Source: Fibrobacter sp. UWEL (GTDB lineage: Bacteria > Fibrobacterota > Fibrobacteria > Fibrobacterales > Fibrobacteraceae). From it: a stretch of 55,198 nucleotides of DNA. The first letter of the stretch is position 1; the number at the start of each line of letters is the position of its first letter. The position numbers and the translations under genes are program-made. The notes beneath the pieces were generated by a model that saw nothing but the letters and a program-made list of their open reading frames with translations, had not been told where the DNA came from and ran no database searches. The DNA is taken from NCBI RefSeq assembly GCF_900142535.1, contig NZ_FRBE01000022.1, positions 1-55,198 on the forward strand, written 5' to 3'. Shown here piece after piece: positions 14,664 to 23,741 of this stretch.

Positions 14664-15914
14664 ATGAATTACTTGCGTCTGGCTTTAGAAGAGTCCATCC
14701 TTTCTATCGGGACTAGCCGCCCTAATCCCGCGGTAGGTGCTGTTGTAGTGAAGGATGGAATCATCGTGGGGAAGGGGCGTACGCAGCGCCCCGGTAGTGC
14801 CCATGCTGAAGTCATGGCGCTGCGTGACGCGGGCGAGCTTGCCCGCGGCGCGGCCATTTACGTGACGCTGGAACCTTGCTGCCATTATGGCCGCACGCCC
14901 CCCTGCACCAAGGCCATCATTGACGCAGGAATTGCTAAAGTCTTTTACGCTCACGGGGACCCTAATCCGGTGGTCCGCGGGAACAGCCGTAAGATTCTGG
15001 AAGACGCTGGCATTGAAGTATTCGAAGGCGTTGACGCCTGTATTGCCGCTGAATTCGAAGACGGGCTGGAACAGCTATCGGGGGATTGCGCCGGCGGTGA
15101 ATGTCGTTGCCTGGAAGGTTCCGCTGCAGCCTCCCGTACCGCCTCCGAAAAAGAGGGGGCCGGCCGCGAAGTTTTCGACGAAATTGAACGCTACTTTGAA
15201 GCTTACGACTACTTCGTCCGCAATAAGCGTACCTTTGTAGAAGTCAAGTCCGCTGTCACTGACGAAGGCTCCATGGGGTACGTTCTGCCCGACGGTTCCC
15301 ACAAGCCCATGAAAATTACAGGCGATGGGGCCAATAGCTGGAACCATGAACTCCGCGCCATGAGTGATGCAATCCTCGTGGGGGCGGGTACCGTCCTCGC
15401 TGACAATCCCGGCCTTGACGTGCGCCTGGTAAAAGGGAATAGCCCCGTCAAAATCGTATGGGCTGGCCATCACGAATTTTCCAGAGAAGAAGTTTCCTGC
15501 CATCGAGTCTTTACTGGCGATTACGCCGCGGCGCTGCAAGAACCCGCGGTCATCCAGGCGCTGGTTTTCTCTTGCGTTCCGCAGCCTGCAATTTCAGACG
15601 CTGTGGTTTTGACTAAGTCCAGCTTCGCCGATTGCTGGAACGAAATGCTGGACCATCTTTCTGCTCTGGGAATGCACCGCCTGATGGTGGAACCTGGCGC
15701 AGGCCTCGCCAAGCAACTCTTTGAAAATGGTGGCTGGAACCGTCTGGACCTTTGGCGTTCCACGGACCACACTATTGATGACGCCCTGGCGTCTTTCATT
15801 GATGCTGGTATGGCTTCCAAATCCCTGGATTTCCCGGAGATTCCCGAAAAGCTGGTGGCCAAGGAATCCTTTATGGTTGGCCCCGACGTATTGACCGTCT
15901 ATTATCCAGCATAA
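14664..15914 (+). CDS. ribD: Bifunctional riboflavin deaminase/reductase RibD
   Basis: 416 residues. It carries out two successive riboflavin steps: deamination of the GTP cyclohydrolase II product, then NADPH-dependent reduction of the ribosyl side chain. The deaminase domain (1-130) has SRPNPAVGAVVV and zinc ligands His47 (HAE), Cys72 and Cys81 (PCCHYGRTPPC). The reductase domain (about 190-416) has SDAILVGAGTVLADNP and HRLMVEPGAGLAKQL. Between them is an insert of roughly 35 residues (139-172) with three cysteines and a low-complexity Ala/Ser/Glu stretch that typical RibD lacks. The reductase substrate motif reads KSAVTDEGSM instead of the common K-x-A-x-SLDG. It heads the riboflavin cluster, with a 238-bp gap before ribE. 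Confidence 0.93.
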   Translation: MNYLRLALEESILSIGTSRPNPAVGAVVVKDGIIVGKGRTQRPGSAHAEVMALRDAGELARGAAIYVTLEPCCHYGRTPPCTKAIIDAGIAKVFYAHGDPNPVVRGNSRKILEDAGIEVFEGVDACIAAEFEDGLEQLSGDCAGGECRCLEGSAAASRTASEKEGAGREVFDEIERYFEAYDYFVRNKRTFVEVKSAVTDEGSMGYVLPDGSHKPMKITGDGANSWNHELRAMSDAILVGAGTVLADNPGLDVRLVKGNSPVKIVWAGHHEFSREEVSCHRVFTGDYAAALQEPAVIQALVFSCVPQPAISDAVVLTKSSFADCWNEMLDHLSALGMHRLMVEPGAGLAKQLFENGGWNRLDLWRSTDHTIDDALASFIDAGMASKSLDFPEIPEKLVAKESFMVGPDVLTVYYPA

Positions 15915-16137
15915 ATCAAAAATACAAGACGAAAGAACTACCGGGGAATCTAAAATTAGTTTCGTCTAACTTGTAGTGCCAGTCCGCCCTGAAATTCTTT
16001 CAAAAAAGCCCATTTCCGCCACAATCCCCCATCATAACTCATATCTCATAACTCATAAATTGCGCTTGCGCGCAATTTGCTCGGCTCAAAAGTGGTTTCA
16101 TAAATGAAACCGTTTTATTCGCCTTATGCAAATTTGC
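15915..16137 (+). other. Gap between ribD and ribE with hairpins
   Basis: It contains an ACTCATA-type tandem run (about 16034-16058) and two perfect hairpins: AAATTGCGC/GCGCAATTT (16057-16078) and GGTTTCAT/ATGAAACC (16094-16111). I looked for an FMN riboswitch (conserved AGGG and GGGGCAG-type blocks) and did not find one. The ribE promoter lies just downstream, so ribE appears to start a new transcript. Confidence 0.5.
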
Positions 16138-16143
16138 TATCTT
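16138..16143 (+). promoter_or_regulatory. -10 box of ribE, leaderless arrangement
   Basis: TTTGCTATCTT is followed by nine bases and then the ATG at 16153. The same TTTTGCTATCTT-G-GCCCC context precedes the dnaG start at 37476 on the other strand. Confidence 0.55.
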
Positions 16144-16152
16144 GCGCCCCGT

Positions 16153-16752
16153 ATGTTTACAGGTATCATTCAAAGTACGGGAACCATCCTTTCTCTTGAA
16201 GAAAGAGGGGATGCGCTTACCATGAAATTATCTGCACCCGGCTTCTTTAAGGGTTGTAAATTGGGCGATAGTGTTGCTAACGATGGCGTGTGCCTTTCTA
16301 TTGAGGCCTGCACCGATGACGAAGCTACTTTCTGCCTGATGCACCAGACGGTGGAAAACACCTCTTTTAAGCAAGCAGAACCGGGTAAGTTGGTGAATTT
16401 GGAAAAGGCTTGCCGCGCAGATTCCTTTATGGGTGGCCATTTTGTCATGGGACATGTGGATACTTCCGTGAAGGTTATTGCTGTTGCCAATCGCGAAACT
16501 GGCGTTGAAGTGGACTTGGAACTTCCCAAGGACCTACGCCGCTATGTGATTCGCCGCGGTTCCGTTTCCTTGAACGGCATTAGCCTTACGGTGGCCGAAA
16601 AGTTTGAGGATTCCATCCGCGTTTGCATTATTCCAGAAACTCTTGCCCGCACCAATTTGCGTAACTGGGTTCCCGGTACTATCGTGAATGTAGAAGTAGA
16701 TATGCTTGGCAAATATATCGAGAATTATTTGAAGGAGCGTGACCTTGCTTAA
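16153..16752 (+). CDS. ribE: Riboflavin synthase, alpha subunit
   Basis: 199 residues. It converts two 6,7-dimethyl-8-ribityllumazine molecules into riboflavin. The start at 16153 gives the family N-terminus MFTGIIQ; an ATG at 16126 would add nine residues across the promoter box. The internal duplication typical of the enzyme is visible: the first barrel has [14 protein letters not shown] and [13 protein letters not shown], the second has [15 protein letters not shown] and [10 protein letters not shown]. No Shine-Dalgarno precedes the ATG, which lies 9 bases after TATCTT. The gene overlaps the start of ribBA by 8 bases, so translation is coupled. Confidence 0.95.
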   Translation: MFTGIIQSTGTILSLEERGDALTMKLSAPGFFKGCKLGDSVANDGVCLSIEACTDDEATFCLMHQTVENTSFKQAEPGKLVNLEKACRADSFMGGHFVMGHVDTSVKVIAVANRETGVEVDLELPKDLRRYVIRRGSVSLNGISLTVAEKFEDSIRVCIIPETLARTNLRNWVPGTIVNVEVDMLGKYIENYLKERDLA

Positions 16753-17950
16753 TACCATCGAAGAAGCCCTTGAAGACTTCAAGGCTGGTAAATTCCTTAT
16801 CGTCGTGGATGACGAAGATCGTGAAAACGAAGGCGATTTTGTAATTGCCGCCGAAAAGATTACACCGGAAAAGGTGAATTTCATGCTCCACGAAGGTCGC
16901 GGCGTTCTTTGCTGCCCGCTGCCTATCAAACGCTGCCACGAGTTGAATCTCACTCGTCAGACTGCAGAAAATACTTCTATTCTGGGCACTCCGTTCACCA
17001 TCATGGTGGATAAGATTGAAGGTTGCTCCACTGGCGTTTCTGCCCATGACCGTGCAGCAACCATTCTGGCCTTGTCTGATCCAGCTTCCAAGCCCAGCGA
17101 CTTTGGTCGTCCTGGCCATATTTCTCCGCTGTACGCCCAGGAAGAGGGTGTTCTTCGTCGCGCTGGCCACACCGAAGCTGCCGTGGACCTGGCTCGTATG
17201 GCTGGACTTCGCCCTGCCGCCGCCCTCATTGAAATCATGAACGAAGACGGCACTATGGCCCGCATGCCTCAGCTGCAGGAAGTGGCCAAGAAGTTCGACA
17301 TCAAGATCATTTCTATTCATGACTTGATCGCCTACCGTCTCAAGAACGAAAAGCTGGTGCAGCGTGTGGCTGCTCCCAACGTCCCCACCAAGTACGGCGA
17401 ATTCAAGGCTTACGCCTACCGTAGCTCCACCGATGGCGTGGAACATGTGGCATGGGTGGCCGGCAATCCGGACTTTAGCAAGCCGGTTTATGTCCGCGTC
17501 CATAGCGAATGCCTGACTGGCGATATTTTCGGCAGCATGCGTTGCGACTGCGGCGAACAGCTGGAAGCCTCCATGAAGTTCATTGGTGAACATGGGGGAG
17601 TGCTCCTTTACCTCCGCGGCCAGGAAGGTCGTGGCATTGGTCTTTGCAACAAGCTTCGCGCTTACGAACTGCAGGAAAAGGGGCTGGATACGGTTGAAGC
17701 AAATATCAAGCTGGGCTTTAAATCTGACCTGCGCCAGTACGGTACCGGCGCGCAGATTCTGGCTGACCTGGGTGTAAAGCAGATGCGTCTCTTGACCAAC
17801 AACCCCAGCAAGATCAATGGTATTTCCGCTTACGGTCTTGAAATCGTGGAACGCGTTCCTATCGAAATCAAGCCCAACAACATTAACCGTTTCTATCTGC
17901 GTACCAAGAAAGAAAAGATGGGCCACGACCTGAAGTTGGACGAGGCTTAA
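16745..17950 (+). CDS. ribBA: Bifunctional DHBP synthase / GTP cyclohydrolase II
   Basis: About 401 residues with a TTG start seven bases after AAGGAG. A GTG at 16739 is in frame but only one base from the Shine-Dalgarno, so I prefer 16745. The N-terminal DHBP synthase half has the acidic motif [12 protein letters not shown] and EDGTMARMP. The C-terminal GTP cyclohydrolase II half has [21 protein letters not shown] (zinc cysteines) and [11 protein letters not shown]. It supplies both precursors of riboflavin, the four-carbon unit from ribulose 5-phosphate and the pyrimidine from GTP. Embedded between ribE and ribH. Confidence 0.96.
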   Translation: MLNTIEEALEDFKAGKFLIVVDDEDRENEGDFVIAAEKITPEKVNFMLHEGRGVLCCPLPIKRCHELNLTRQTAENTSILGTPFTIMVDKIEGCSTGVSAHDRAATILALSDPASKPSDFGRPGHISPLYAQEEGVLRRAGHTEAAVDLARMAGLRPAAALIEIMNEDGTMARMPQLQEVAKKFDIKIISIHDLIAYRLKNEKLVQRVAAPNVPTKYGEFKAYAYRSSTDGVEHVAWVAGNPDFSKPVYVRVHSECLTGDIFGSMRCDCGEQLEASMKFIGEHGGVLLYLRGQEGRGIGLCNKLRAYELQEKGLDTVEANIKLGFKSDLRQYGTGAQILADLGVKQMRLLTNNPSKINGISAYGLEIVERVPIEIKPNNINRFYLRTKKEKMGHDLKLDEA

Positions 17951-17959
17951 GGAAGAGTT

Positions 17960-18421
17960 ATGAACGAACTGAAGAATTCTCTCAATGGAAATGGCCTGAA
18001 GGTGGCAATCGCCGTGGCCCGCTTTAACGAAATCGTCACTGACAAGCTGCTGGAAGGCGCTCTCCGTCAGTTGCAGATCCTTGGCGTAGACGAAAAGGAT
18101 ATCACCGTGGCTCACGTTCCGGGCGCATTCGAACTGCCGGGTATCTGCCGTCGCATGGTGGACTCCAACAAGTTTGACGCTGTGATGGCTCTGGGTGCCG
18201 TGATCCGCGGCGAGACCGGTCATTACGACGTGGTGGTGAACAATTCTACCAGCGGCATCGCAAGTATCGCCGCCGAAGGTAAGGTTCCCATGATTCTCGG
18301 CATCCTGACCACCGACACCGTGGATCAGGCTATGAACCGCGCAGGCCTCAAGGCAGGTAACTTGGGTTGCAGCTGGGCTTCTACCGCCGTAGAGATGGCA
18401 AACCTCTATAAGCAGATTTAA
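17960..18421 (+). CDS. ribH: 6,7-dimethyl-8-ribityllumazine synthase
   Basis: 153 residues, the usual length. It condenses the pyrimidine intermediate with the four-carbon DHBP unit just before riboflavin synthase. Recognisable stretches are VAIAVARFNEIVTDKLLEGA, HVPGAFELPGI and ALGAVIRGETGHYDVV with the catalytic His. A GGAAGAG ribosome-binding site lies in the 9-bp gap after ribBA. These enzymes form 60-mer or decamer shells; nothing in the sequence says which. It is the last riboflavin gene; nusB follows after 45 bp, as in many bacteria where ribH and nusB are adjacent. Confidence 0.96.
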   Translation: MNELKNSLNGNGLKVAIAVARFNEIVTDKLLEGALRQLQILGVDEKDITVAHVPGAFELPGICRRMVDSNKFDAVMALGAVIRGETGHYDVVVNNSTSGIASIAAEGKVPMILGILTTDTVDQAMNRAGLKAGNLGCSWASTAVEMANLYKQI

Positions 18422-18466
18422 TTAATAGAAACGTTAACTGAGACTTATAAAAAACGAGAAAGTTTT

Positions 18467-18925
18467 ATGGCACAAGTAAGTTTTAGACCCGCCCGCGTAT
18501 TTGCAATGCAGTTGCTGTACGCCATGGAAATTACAGGACAGACTGTCGGTCAGGCTCTGCCCGGCGTTATCGCCGCACTGCCCGACCAGGACACCAAGCC
18601 TTTCCCGGACGAACAGAAAAAGTACGGCATGAAGCTGGTGGACCTGATCCAGCAGCACAAGACTGAACTGGAAGAATCTTTGAAGGAAAGTGCAATTCAC
18701 TGGGAACTGGACCGCATTGCTCGCATCGACCGCATTGTCCTGTTCATTGCCATGGTGGAACTGTCCTACATTCCGGAAGTTCCCATGAAGGTGGCTATTT
18801 CTGAAGCTGTCCAGATTGCTGCAAAGTACAGCACCGATTCTTCTGATGCTTTCGTGAACGGTATCCTCACCGGTTTCATGGAAAAGAAGGGCATTGTCAT
18901 TCCCCCCTCTAAGGAGTCCAAGTAA
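18467..18925 (+). CDS. nusB: Transcription antitermination factor NusB
   Basis: 152 residues, all helical. It binds boxA RNA with NusE/S10 to prevent early termination in rRNA operons. It begins with RPARVFAMQLLYAMEI, the typical R-x-A-R-x-x-A-x-Q-x-LY opening. It also has LDRIARIDRIVLFIAMVEL and the conserved ISEAVQIAAKYSTDSSDAFVNGIL near the end. Its ribH-nusB linkage supports the name. The stop overlaps the first base of the DUF2723 gene start (TAATG), so the glycosylation genes downstream are translationally coupled to a housekeeping factor. Confidence 0.95.
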   Translation: MAQVSFRPARVFAMQLLYAMEITGQTVGQALPGVIAALPDQDTKPFPDEQKKYGMKLVDLIQQHKTELEESLKESAIHWELDRIARIDRIVLFIAMVELSYIPEVPMKVAISEAVQIAAKYSTDSSDAFVNGILTGFMEKKGIVIPPSKESK

Positions 18926-21900
18926 TGTTTAACGACAAAAAGAACAAGCATATTTTTGCCGGCATTGCAAGTTTTATTGCGCTGATTATTTATTGCCTGA
19001 CCATGGCTCCCACGGTGTCCTTTTGGGACTGTGGTGAATTCGTAGCCTGTGCAAATACCTTGGGTATTCCTCATCCTCCTGGAACTCCCTTCTTCGTATT
19101 CTTTGCTCGTGCTGTGATCGTGCTGCTTCCCTTCGTGGAAGAAATCGCAAAGCGCGTGAACTATATCTCTGTGTTTAGTTCCGCTGCTACGGTCTACGTG
19201 ACCGCTTTGTTCGCCTGGGAACTCCTGGCTATCGTTCTTGATTCCGCAAAGGAAAAGGGCGAAGGCCTTGTGGAACGTCTCGCCGACAAGATTAACGGCA
19301 AGACCCGCACCATCGTTCTTGGTACTGCCGCTCTCGTTGCTGGCTTCCTCCTGACTTTCTCCGATACCTTCTGGTTCAATGCTGTGGAAGCCGAAGTTTA
19401 CGGCATTGCAATGCTGATCCTCATGCTGGTGTCCTACCTGGGCCTGGTGTGGTATAAGCATCGCGACGAAGATTCCAGCGATCGCATCCTGATCTTTATC
19501 TGCTACATCGCCTTCCTGGGTGTTGGCGCTCATTTGTATACAATGCTTACCGTTCCCGCAGTCTTCGTGCTGCTTCTGGTGGCTCAGCCCAAGAAGATTC
19601 TGGAACGCCTCCCGGTCTGGGTTACGGGTACTCTCCTGTGCTCCGTGATCTACATGGTGTCTGCCTTTATCGAAATCTCCCTGGTCTGCTTGGTTGCTCT
19701 TGCAATTCTTACCTTGGCAAAGCCTTTCAGTAAGAACGTGAACAAGGCGGTTCGTCTTTCCCTGGCATTTACCTTCTTTGCTCTGATTGGCTATAGCACT
19801 CATCTTTATATTCCTATCCGCTCTGAGTTGAATCCTGTAATTGATGAAAACAATCCGGAAATCAACATCCGTGACGATCAGGGCAATTTGCAGCTGGGTA
19901 ACCTGTTCAAGGCTGAAAACTGGGATTCCTTCAATGCGTTCATTGAACGTAAGCAGTATGGTTCCGAAAGCATGATCGATCGCGCTTTCTACCGCCGTGC
20001 AGCACTGTCTCACCAGTTCCTGTCTTTCCCCCACATGGGTTACGGTGGTTACCAGATGGCTCAGTACCTGCCCTACAAGGTGGGTGAAGTAAACTACGCT
20101 AATGGTGTCTATACCTTCGATCCGGGTGACAACCAGCCTCTGGAACGTCTGGGCTTCAAGTTCCCCACTCAGATGAGTATGATGGGTGACGATCAGTCCA
20201 TGGGCACTCTGGCTCAGTTCCTGATCTTCCTGATCTTTAACGGCCTTCTCATTATGGTTTGCGTCTTCTGCTGGAAGCGTAACTCCAAGATGGGCATTTT
20301 CATGTCCACCCTTTACGCACTTTGCTCTCTGGGTCTGATTTTCTACATCAACTTCGCCGACGGTTCCCGTATGGACAAGAAGGCTGATGAAGCATACTGG
20401 AACAACACCATCGCTCGTTATAGCCAGAGCCTTGGCCTGAATGTTCCCGTTCCCAACGCAAATGACATTATCGATCTTCGCCAGAAGATTGAAGTGGCCA
20501 AGTATCGTATCCAGATGGCCGAATCCCGCGGTGAAAGCGGCAGCGCAAAGGTTGCCAGCCTGAAGCAGGAAGTGGAATCTCTGGAAAATACGACTGCATG
20601 GCAGAACTGGACCAAGATTGAACAGGGCTTTGCTCGTGCAGGTGCCCGCGCTCCGTTCCCGGAAACTGTCCATCTGGAAGTTCGTGAACGTGACTACTTC
20701 TACACTCCGGCATACATCTTCATGAGTATGATTTTCGGTGTGGGTGCAGGTATCCTGGTGTTCATGGTCGCAACTGGAACTATGGCAACTCTCGCATCTC
20801 CTGTTGCAGCCGCTCTGATTCTGGTTTCCTTCCTGGTTCCCTGCGTTTCCAACTACAAGGAACATGACCGTTCTGGCCTGTGGGTTCCTTGGGATTACGC
20901 TTACAACCTGTTGAACAGCTGCCGTCCCAACGCAATCCTCTTTACCAATGGCGATAACGATACCTTCCCCCTGTGGTTTGCTCAGGAAGTTGCTGGTATC
21001 CGTAAGGATGTTCGCGTGGTGAACCTGTCCTTGGGTAATACCGACTGGTACATCACCCAGATGCTGGAAAACGAACCGATTCTCAAGCTTTCCTACAATA
21101 AGGAATCTATCCTTACGGACATGGTTCTGGATAGCAAGACTGCAAGCAACCCCAACCATCAGGTTTCTGTCTGGGTGGGTCGTGCACAGCGTCTGTTGCC
21201 TCAACTGAAGTCTCGTATTGATGCCATGGAAGGCCAGCAGCTTTCCGCTGCAGATTCCGCCAAGCTGATGCAGTTTAAGGTTCATTACCAGGTATGGGAT
21301 GCCTTTAACGAATGGGCTCAGCGTTCTCGTAGTTCCATGATGCTCACTCAGCATAAGCTGGTCATTGACCTTGCTCTCCAGAATATGGACAAGCCTATTG
21401 AAATCTCTACCACTGTGGGACAGAGCAACTTCATGGGTCTTGAAAAGTACATGGTTCAGGAAGGTATGGTTTACCATTTCATCAAGGGTGATCTGGAACC
21501 CAAGCGTAACGCATTTGATGCCGCCTACACTGCAAACCTGATTGACAACGTGTACAAGTATCGCGGCCTGGGTGATGGCACCGCCTTTATCAACGACGAA
21601 ACTGAACGTCTGCTGTCCAGCTACATTTCCCTGTATCTGCAGCTTTCCTTCGACGCTCGCGAAAAGATTGACCGTCTCCGTAACGATCATCCCTTCACCG
21701 CTGACAAGAAGGCTCAGGTGGATAGCCTGGCACTTTCTGCCGGCAAGTACCTGGAACTGGGCATGAAGCAGTTCCCCAAGGAATGGCGTAACTACTGGGC
21801 AGCCTCCTATGTCTACCAGGCTGCTGGTATGAAGCAGAAGGCTGTTGAAATGGCTCAGCGCGGTCTGGAAAATGTTCCTGCATTTGAAGAAGGTGGCCGC

Positions 21901-22038
21901 AACCGTCTGAACATGGCTCTCCGTCAGTCCGAAGCTATGTCCGACGCTCCTCTCGCTGTTGAAGAACCGGCTCCGGAACCGGAAGCACCTGCAGTAGATT
22001 CTGCTGCCGCTGAAAGTGCCGTAGTCGCTGCAAAATAA
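18925..22038 (+). CDS. DUF2723 (TMEM260-like) polytopic membrane protein, putative O-mannosyltransferase
   Basis: 1037 residues. The N-terminal DUF2723 region has an initial helix, then MAPTVSFWDCGEF with the acidic pair expected in a GT-C active-site loop, IPHPPGTPFFV, and many further transmembrane helices up to about residue 300. A second helical region lies near 410-480 and another near 595-650. The rest is soluble, with NAILFTNGDNDTFPLWFAQE and a C-terminal helical repeat region (about 930-1005). The human family member TMEM260 is a protein O-mannosyltransferase using dolichol-phosphate-mannose; bacterial members are uncharacterised. The next two genes are a GtrB-like and a polyprenol-phosphate-mannose-synthase-like enzyme, which would provide such a donor. 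The Ala/Glu/Pro tail is probably disordered. Confidence 0.8.
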   Translation: MFNDKKNKHIFAGIASFIALIIYCLTMAPTVSFWDCGEFVACANTLGIPHPPGTPFFVFFARAVIVLLPFVEEIAKRVNYISVFSSAATVYVTALFAWELLAIVLDSAKEKGEGLVERLADKINGKTRTIVLGTAALVAGFLLTFSDTFWFNAVEAEVYGIAMLILMLVSYLGLVWYKHRDEDSSDRILIFICYIAFLGVGAHLYTMLTVPAVFVLLLVAQPKKILERLPVWVTGTLLCSVIYMVSAFIEISLVCLVALAILTLAKPFSKNVNKAVRLSLAFTFFALIGYSTHLYIPIRSELNPVIDENNPEINIRDDQGNLQLGNLFKAENWDSFNAFIERKQYGSESMIDRAFYRRAALSHQFLSFPHMGYGGYQMAQYLPYKVGEVNYANGVYTFDPGDNQPLERLGFKFPTQMSMMGDDQSMGTLAQFLIFLIFNGLLIMVCVFCWKRNSKMGIFMSTLYALCSLGLIFYINFADGSRMDKKADEAYWNNTIARYSQSLGLNVPVPNANDIIDLRQKIEVAKYRIQMAESRGESGSAKVASLKQEVESLENTTAWQNWTKIEQGFARAGARAPFPETVHLEVRERDYFYTPAYIFMSMIFGVGAGILVFMVATGTMATLASPVAAALILVSFLVPCVSNYKEHDRSGLWVPWDYAYNLLNSCRPNAILFTNGDNDTFPLWFAQEVAGIRKDVRVVNLSLGNTDWYITQMLENEPILKLSYNKESILTDMVLDSKTASNPNHQVSVWVGRAQRLLPQLKSRIDAMEGQQLSAADSAKLMQFKVHYQVWDAFNEWAQRSRSSMMLTQHKLVIDLALQNMDKPIEISTTVGQSNFMGLEKYMVQEGMVYHFIKGDLEPKRNAFDAAYTANLIDNVYKYRGLGDGTAFINDETERLLSSYISLYLQLSFDAREKIDRLRNDHPFTADKKAQVDSLALSAGKYLELGMKQFPKEWRNYWAASYVYQAAGMKQKAVEMAQRGLENVPAFEEGGRNRLNMALRQSEAMSDAPLAVEEPAPEPEAPAVDSAAAESAVVAAK

Positions 22039-22056
22039 TTGAAAGTTGATATTGTT

Positions 22057-22989
22057 ATGGATTTAAGTCTTGTTATCCCGGTTAAGGAAGAAAGCGAAAA
22101 TCTTCCGGAACTGTTTAAGGAAATTGTGGCAGCTCTGGCCCCCACGGGTTATGAGTACGAAGTCATTATCGTTGACGATGGCAGCCGCGATAATACCTGG
22201 GAAGTGATTGAAAACCTTGCGAAGGAATATCCCTTCACTAAGGCTTATCGCTTCCAGTTCAACTGCGGTAAGGCCGCTGGTCTTGCACTTGGCTTCTCTA
22301 AGGCCAAGGGTAAGTATGTGGCAACTCTGGATGGCGACTTGCAGGATGATCCTCTGGAAATTCCCAAGATGATCAAGATCCTGGAAGATGGCTACGACCT
22401 GGTTTCCGGCTGGAAGATCCGTCGTCTGGATCCCTGGCACAAGACTTGGCCTTCCAAACTGTTCAACTTGACTGTTTCCGCCGTATGTGGCAAGCGTCTT
22501 CACGATTTTAACTGCGGTATTAAGGCTTACCGCTGTTCCGTGGTCCGCTTTATTGACCTGTACGGCGATTTCCATCGTTTTATTCCTGTGATGGCAAAGT
22601 GGCAGGGCTTCCGCATTACTGAAATGCCGGTGGCTCATCGTGCCCGCGTCCATGGCGTTTCTAAGTACGGAGTTTCCCGTCTGGTTTCGGGCTTCCTGGA
22701 TTTGCTATCCCTCATGTTCCTGAAAAGTTTTGCAACAAAGCCGCTTCATTTCTTTGGTTTGCTGGGCTTGATTTGTATATTGATTGGGCTTGGCGTGACC
22801 GGATACTTTGCCTACGAATGGATTCAGCTGGGTGCACTCCATGTGCGTCCTCTGCTTCTTGCTGGTGGCTTTGCTCTGGTCATGGGCGTTCAGTTTATTT
22901 CCCTGGGTCTCCTGGGCGAAATGATGAACGGTAACCGAAAGAGAACTTACCCTGTTGCAGAATCCATTGAAGATTCTGCTGCAAAATGA
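22057..22989 (+). CDS. GT2 polyprenyl-phosphate glycosyltransferase (GtrB/ArnC-like) with C-terminal membrane helices
   Basis: 310 residues from the ATG at 22057; a TTG right after the upstream stop (22039) would add six residues. The GT2 catalytic part has SLVIPVKEESENL, IIVDDGSRDNTWE, the metal-binding DGDLQDDP and DFNCGIKAYR. Two transmembrane segments lie at about 228-255 and 265-290 (FFGLLGLICILIGLGVTG and a second hydrophobic stretch). This plan is that of GtrB/ArnC-type enzymes that load a sugar from a nucleotide donor onto undecaprenyl phosphate. Its place between the DUF2723 protein and a mannose-phosphate-lipid synthase suggests it charges a second lipid-linked sugar. Confidence 0.88.
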   Translation: MDLSLVIPVKEESENLPELFKEIVAALAPTGYEYEVIIVDDGSRDNTWEVIENLAKEYPFTKAYRFQFNCGKAAGLALGFSKAKGKYVATLDGDLQDDPLEIPKMIKILEDGYDLVSGWKIRRLDPWHKTWPSKLFNLTVSAVCGKRLHDFNCGIKAYRCSVVRFIDLYGDFHRFIPVMAKWQGFRITEMPVAHRARVHGVSKYGVSRLVSGFLDLLSLMFLKSFATKPLHFFGLLGLICILIGLGVTGYFAYEWIQLGALHVRPLLLAGGFALVMGVQFISLGLLGEMMNGNRKRTYPVAESIEDSAAK

Positions 22990-23008
22990 TTTGTGTTTTG
23001 GAGGATAT

Positions 23009-23725
23009 ATGGCGTACCCTAAGAGTTTGGTGATTATTCCTACCTACAATGAGAAGGAAAACATCCTTCTAATTATGGCGGAAATTTTGAAGCAGAATGA
23101 ATGTCTGGAAATCCTGGTGGTGGACGATGGTTCTCCCGATGGTACTGGCGATATGGTCCAGGCAGAAACTGAAAAGAATCCTCGCATTCACCTCCTTCGC
23201 CGTAAGGGCAAGATGGGTCTTGGTTCTGCTTACGTCACTGGCTTTAAGTGGGCTCTGGAACGTGATTTCCAGCGCGTGTTCGAAATGGATGCCGATTTCA
23301 GCCATAATCCCGCTGACTTGACTCGATTCCTGGATGCCGCCGAAAATGGTGCAGACCTGGTGCTGGGTAGCCGCTATCTTGACAATAAGATTAGCGTGGT
23401 AAACTGGGACCTGAAGCGTCTGATCCTGAGCTACGGTGCAAACGTCTATACTCGCATTGTGACTGGCCTTCCCATTAGCGATGCTACGGGTGGCTTCAAG
23501 TGCTATAGCCGTGCCGCCCTCCAGGCACTGAACCTGGACAAGATGAAAAGCGATGGCTATTGCTTCCAGATTGAAACCACCTTCAAGGTCCGCAAGAAGG
23601 GCCTGACGGTAAAGGAAATCCCCATTGTCTTTACGGACCGCACCCGCGGTACCTCCAAGATGAGCGGGGGTATTATTTCTGAAGCGTTCTTCCTGGTTCT
23701 CAAGCTCCGTCTGGGCCTGGCATAA
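23009..23725 (+). CDS. Polyprenol-monophosphomannose synthase-like GT2
   Basis: 238 residues from the ATG at 23009, preceded by GGAGG four bases upstream. Longer frames start inside the previous gene and lack a ribosome-binding site. Motifs are VIIPTYNEKENI, VVDDGSPDGTGDMV, GLGSAYVTGFKWAL, EMDADFSHNP, SRYLDN and ISDATGGFKCYSR, then the EIPIVFTDRTRGTSKMS signature. This pattern is that of DPM1/Ppm1 enzymes making mannosyl-phospho-polyprenol from GDP-mannose. There is no C-terminal membrane domain, as in human DPM1, so another protein may anchor it. Its product would be the natural donor for the DUF2723 protein upstream. Confidence 0.87.
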   Translation: MAYPKSLVIIPTYNEKENILLIMAEILKQNECLEILVVDDGSPDGTGDMVQAETEKNPRIHLLRRKGKMGLGSAYVTGFKWALERDFQRVFEMDADFSHNPADLTRFLDAAENGADLVLGSRYLDNKISVVNWDLKRLILSYGANVYTRIVTGLPISDATGGFKCYSRAALQALNLDKMKSDGYCFQIETTFKVRKKGLTVKEIPIVFTDRTRGTSKMSGGIISEAFFLVLKLRLGLA

Positions 23726-23741
23726 TTTTTAGGTTTTCGTA

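Noticed and set aside
15915-16152. FMN riboswitch before ribE
   Set aside because: The conserved blocks of the FMN aptamer are missing, and the gap instead holds short repeats and two simple hairpins.
16679-18223. A 514-codon minus-strand frame opposite ribBA and ribH
   Set aside because: Both plus-strand genes are certain, and the frame spans gene borders in a way real genes do not.
18766-21690. A 974-codon open frame on the minus strand opposite the DUF2723 gene
   Set aside because: It is the mirror of a strongly codon-biased real gene. It lacks a ribosome-binding site and any domain, and its product is an implausible mix rich in His, Gln and Cys, while the plus-strand protein is a recognisable family.
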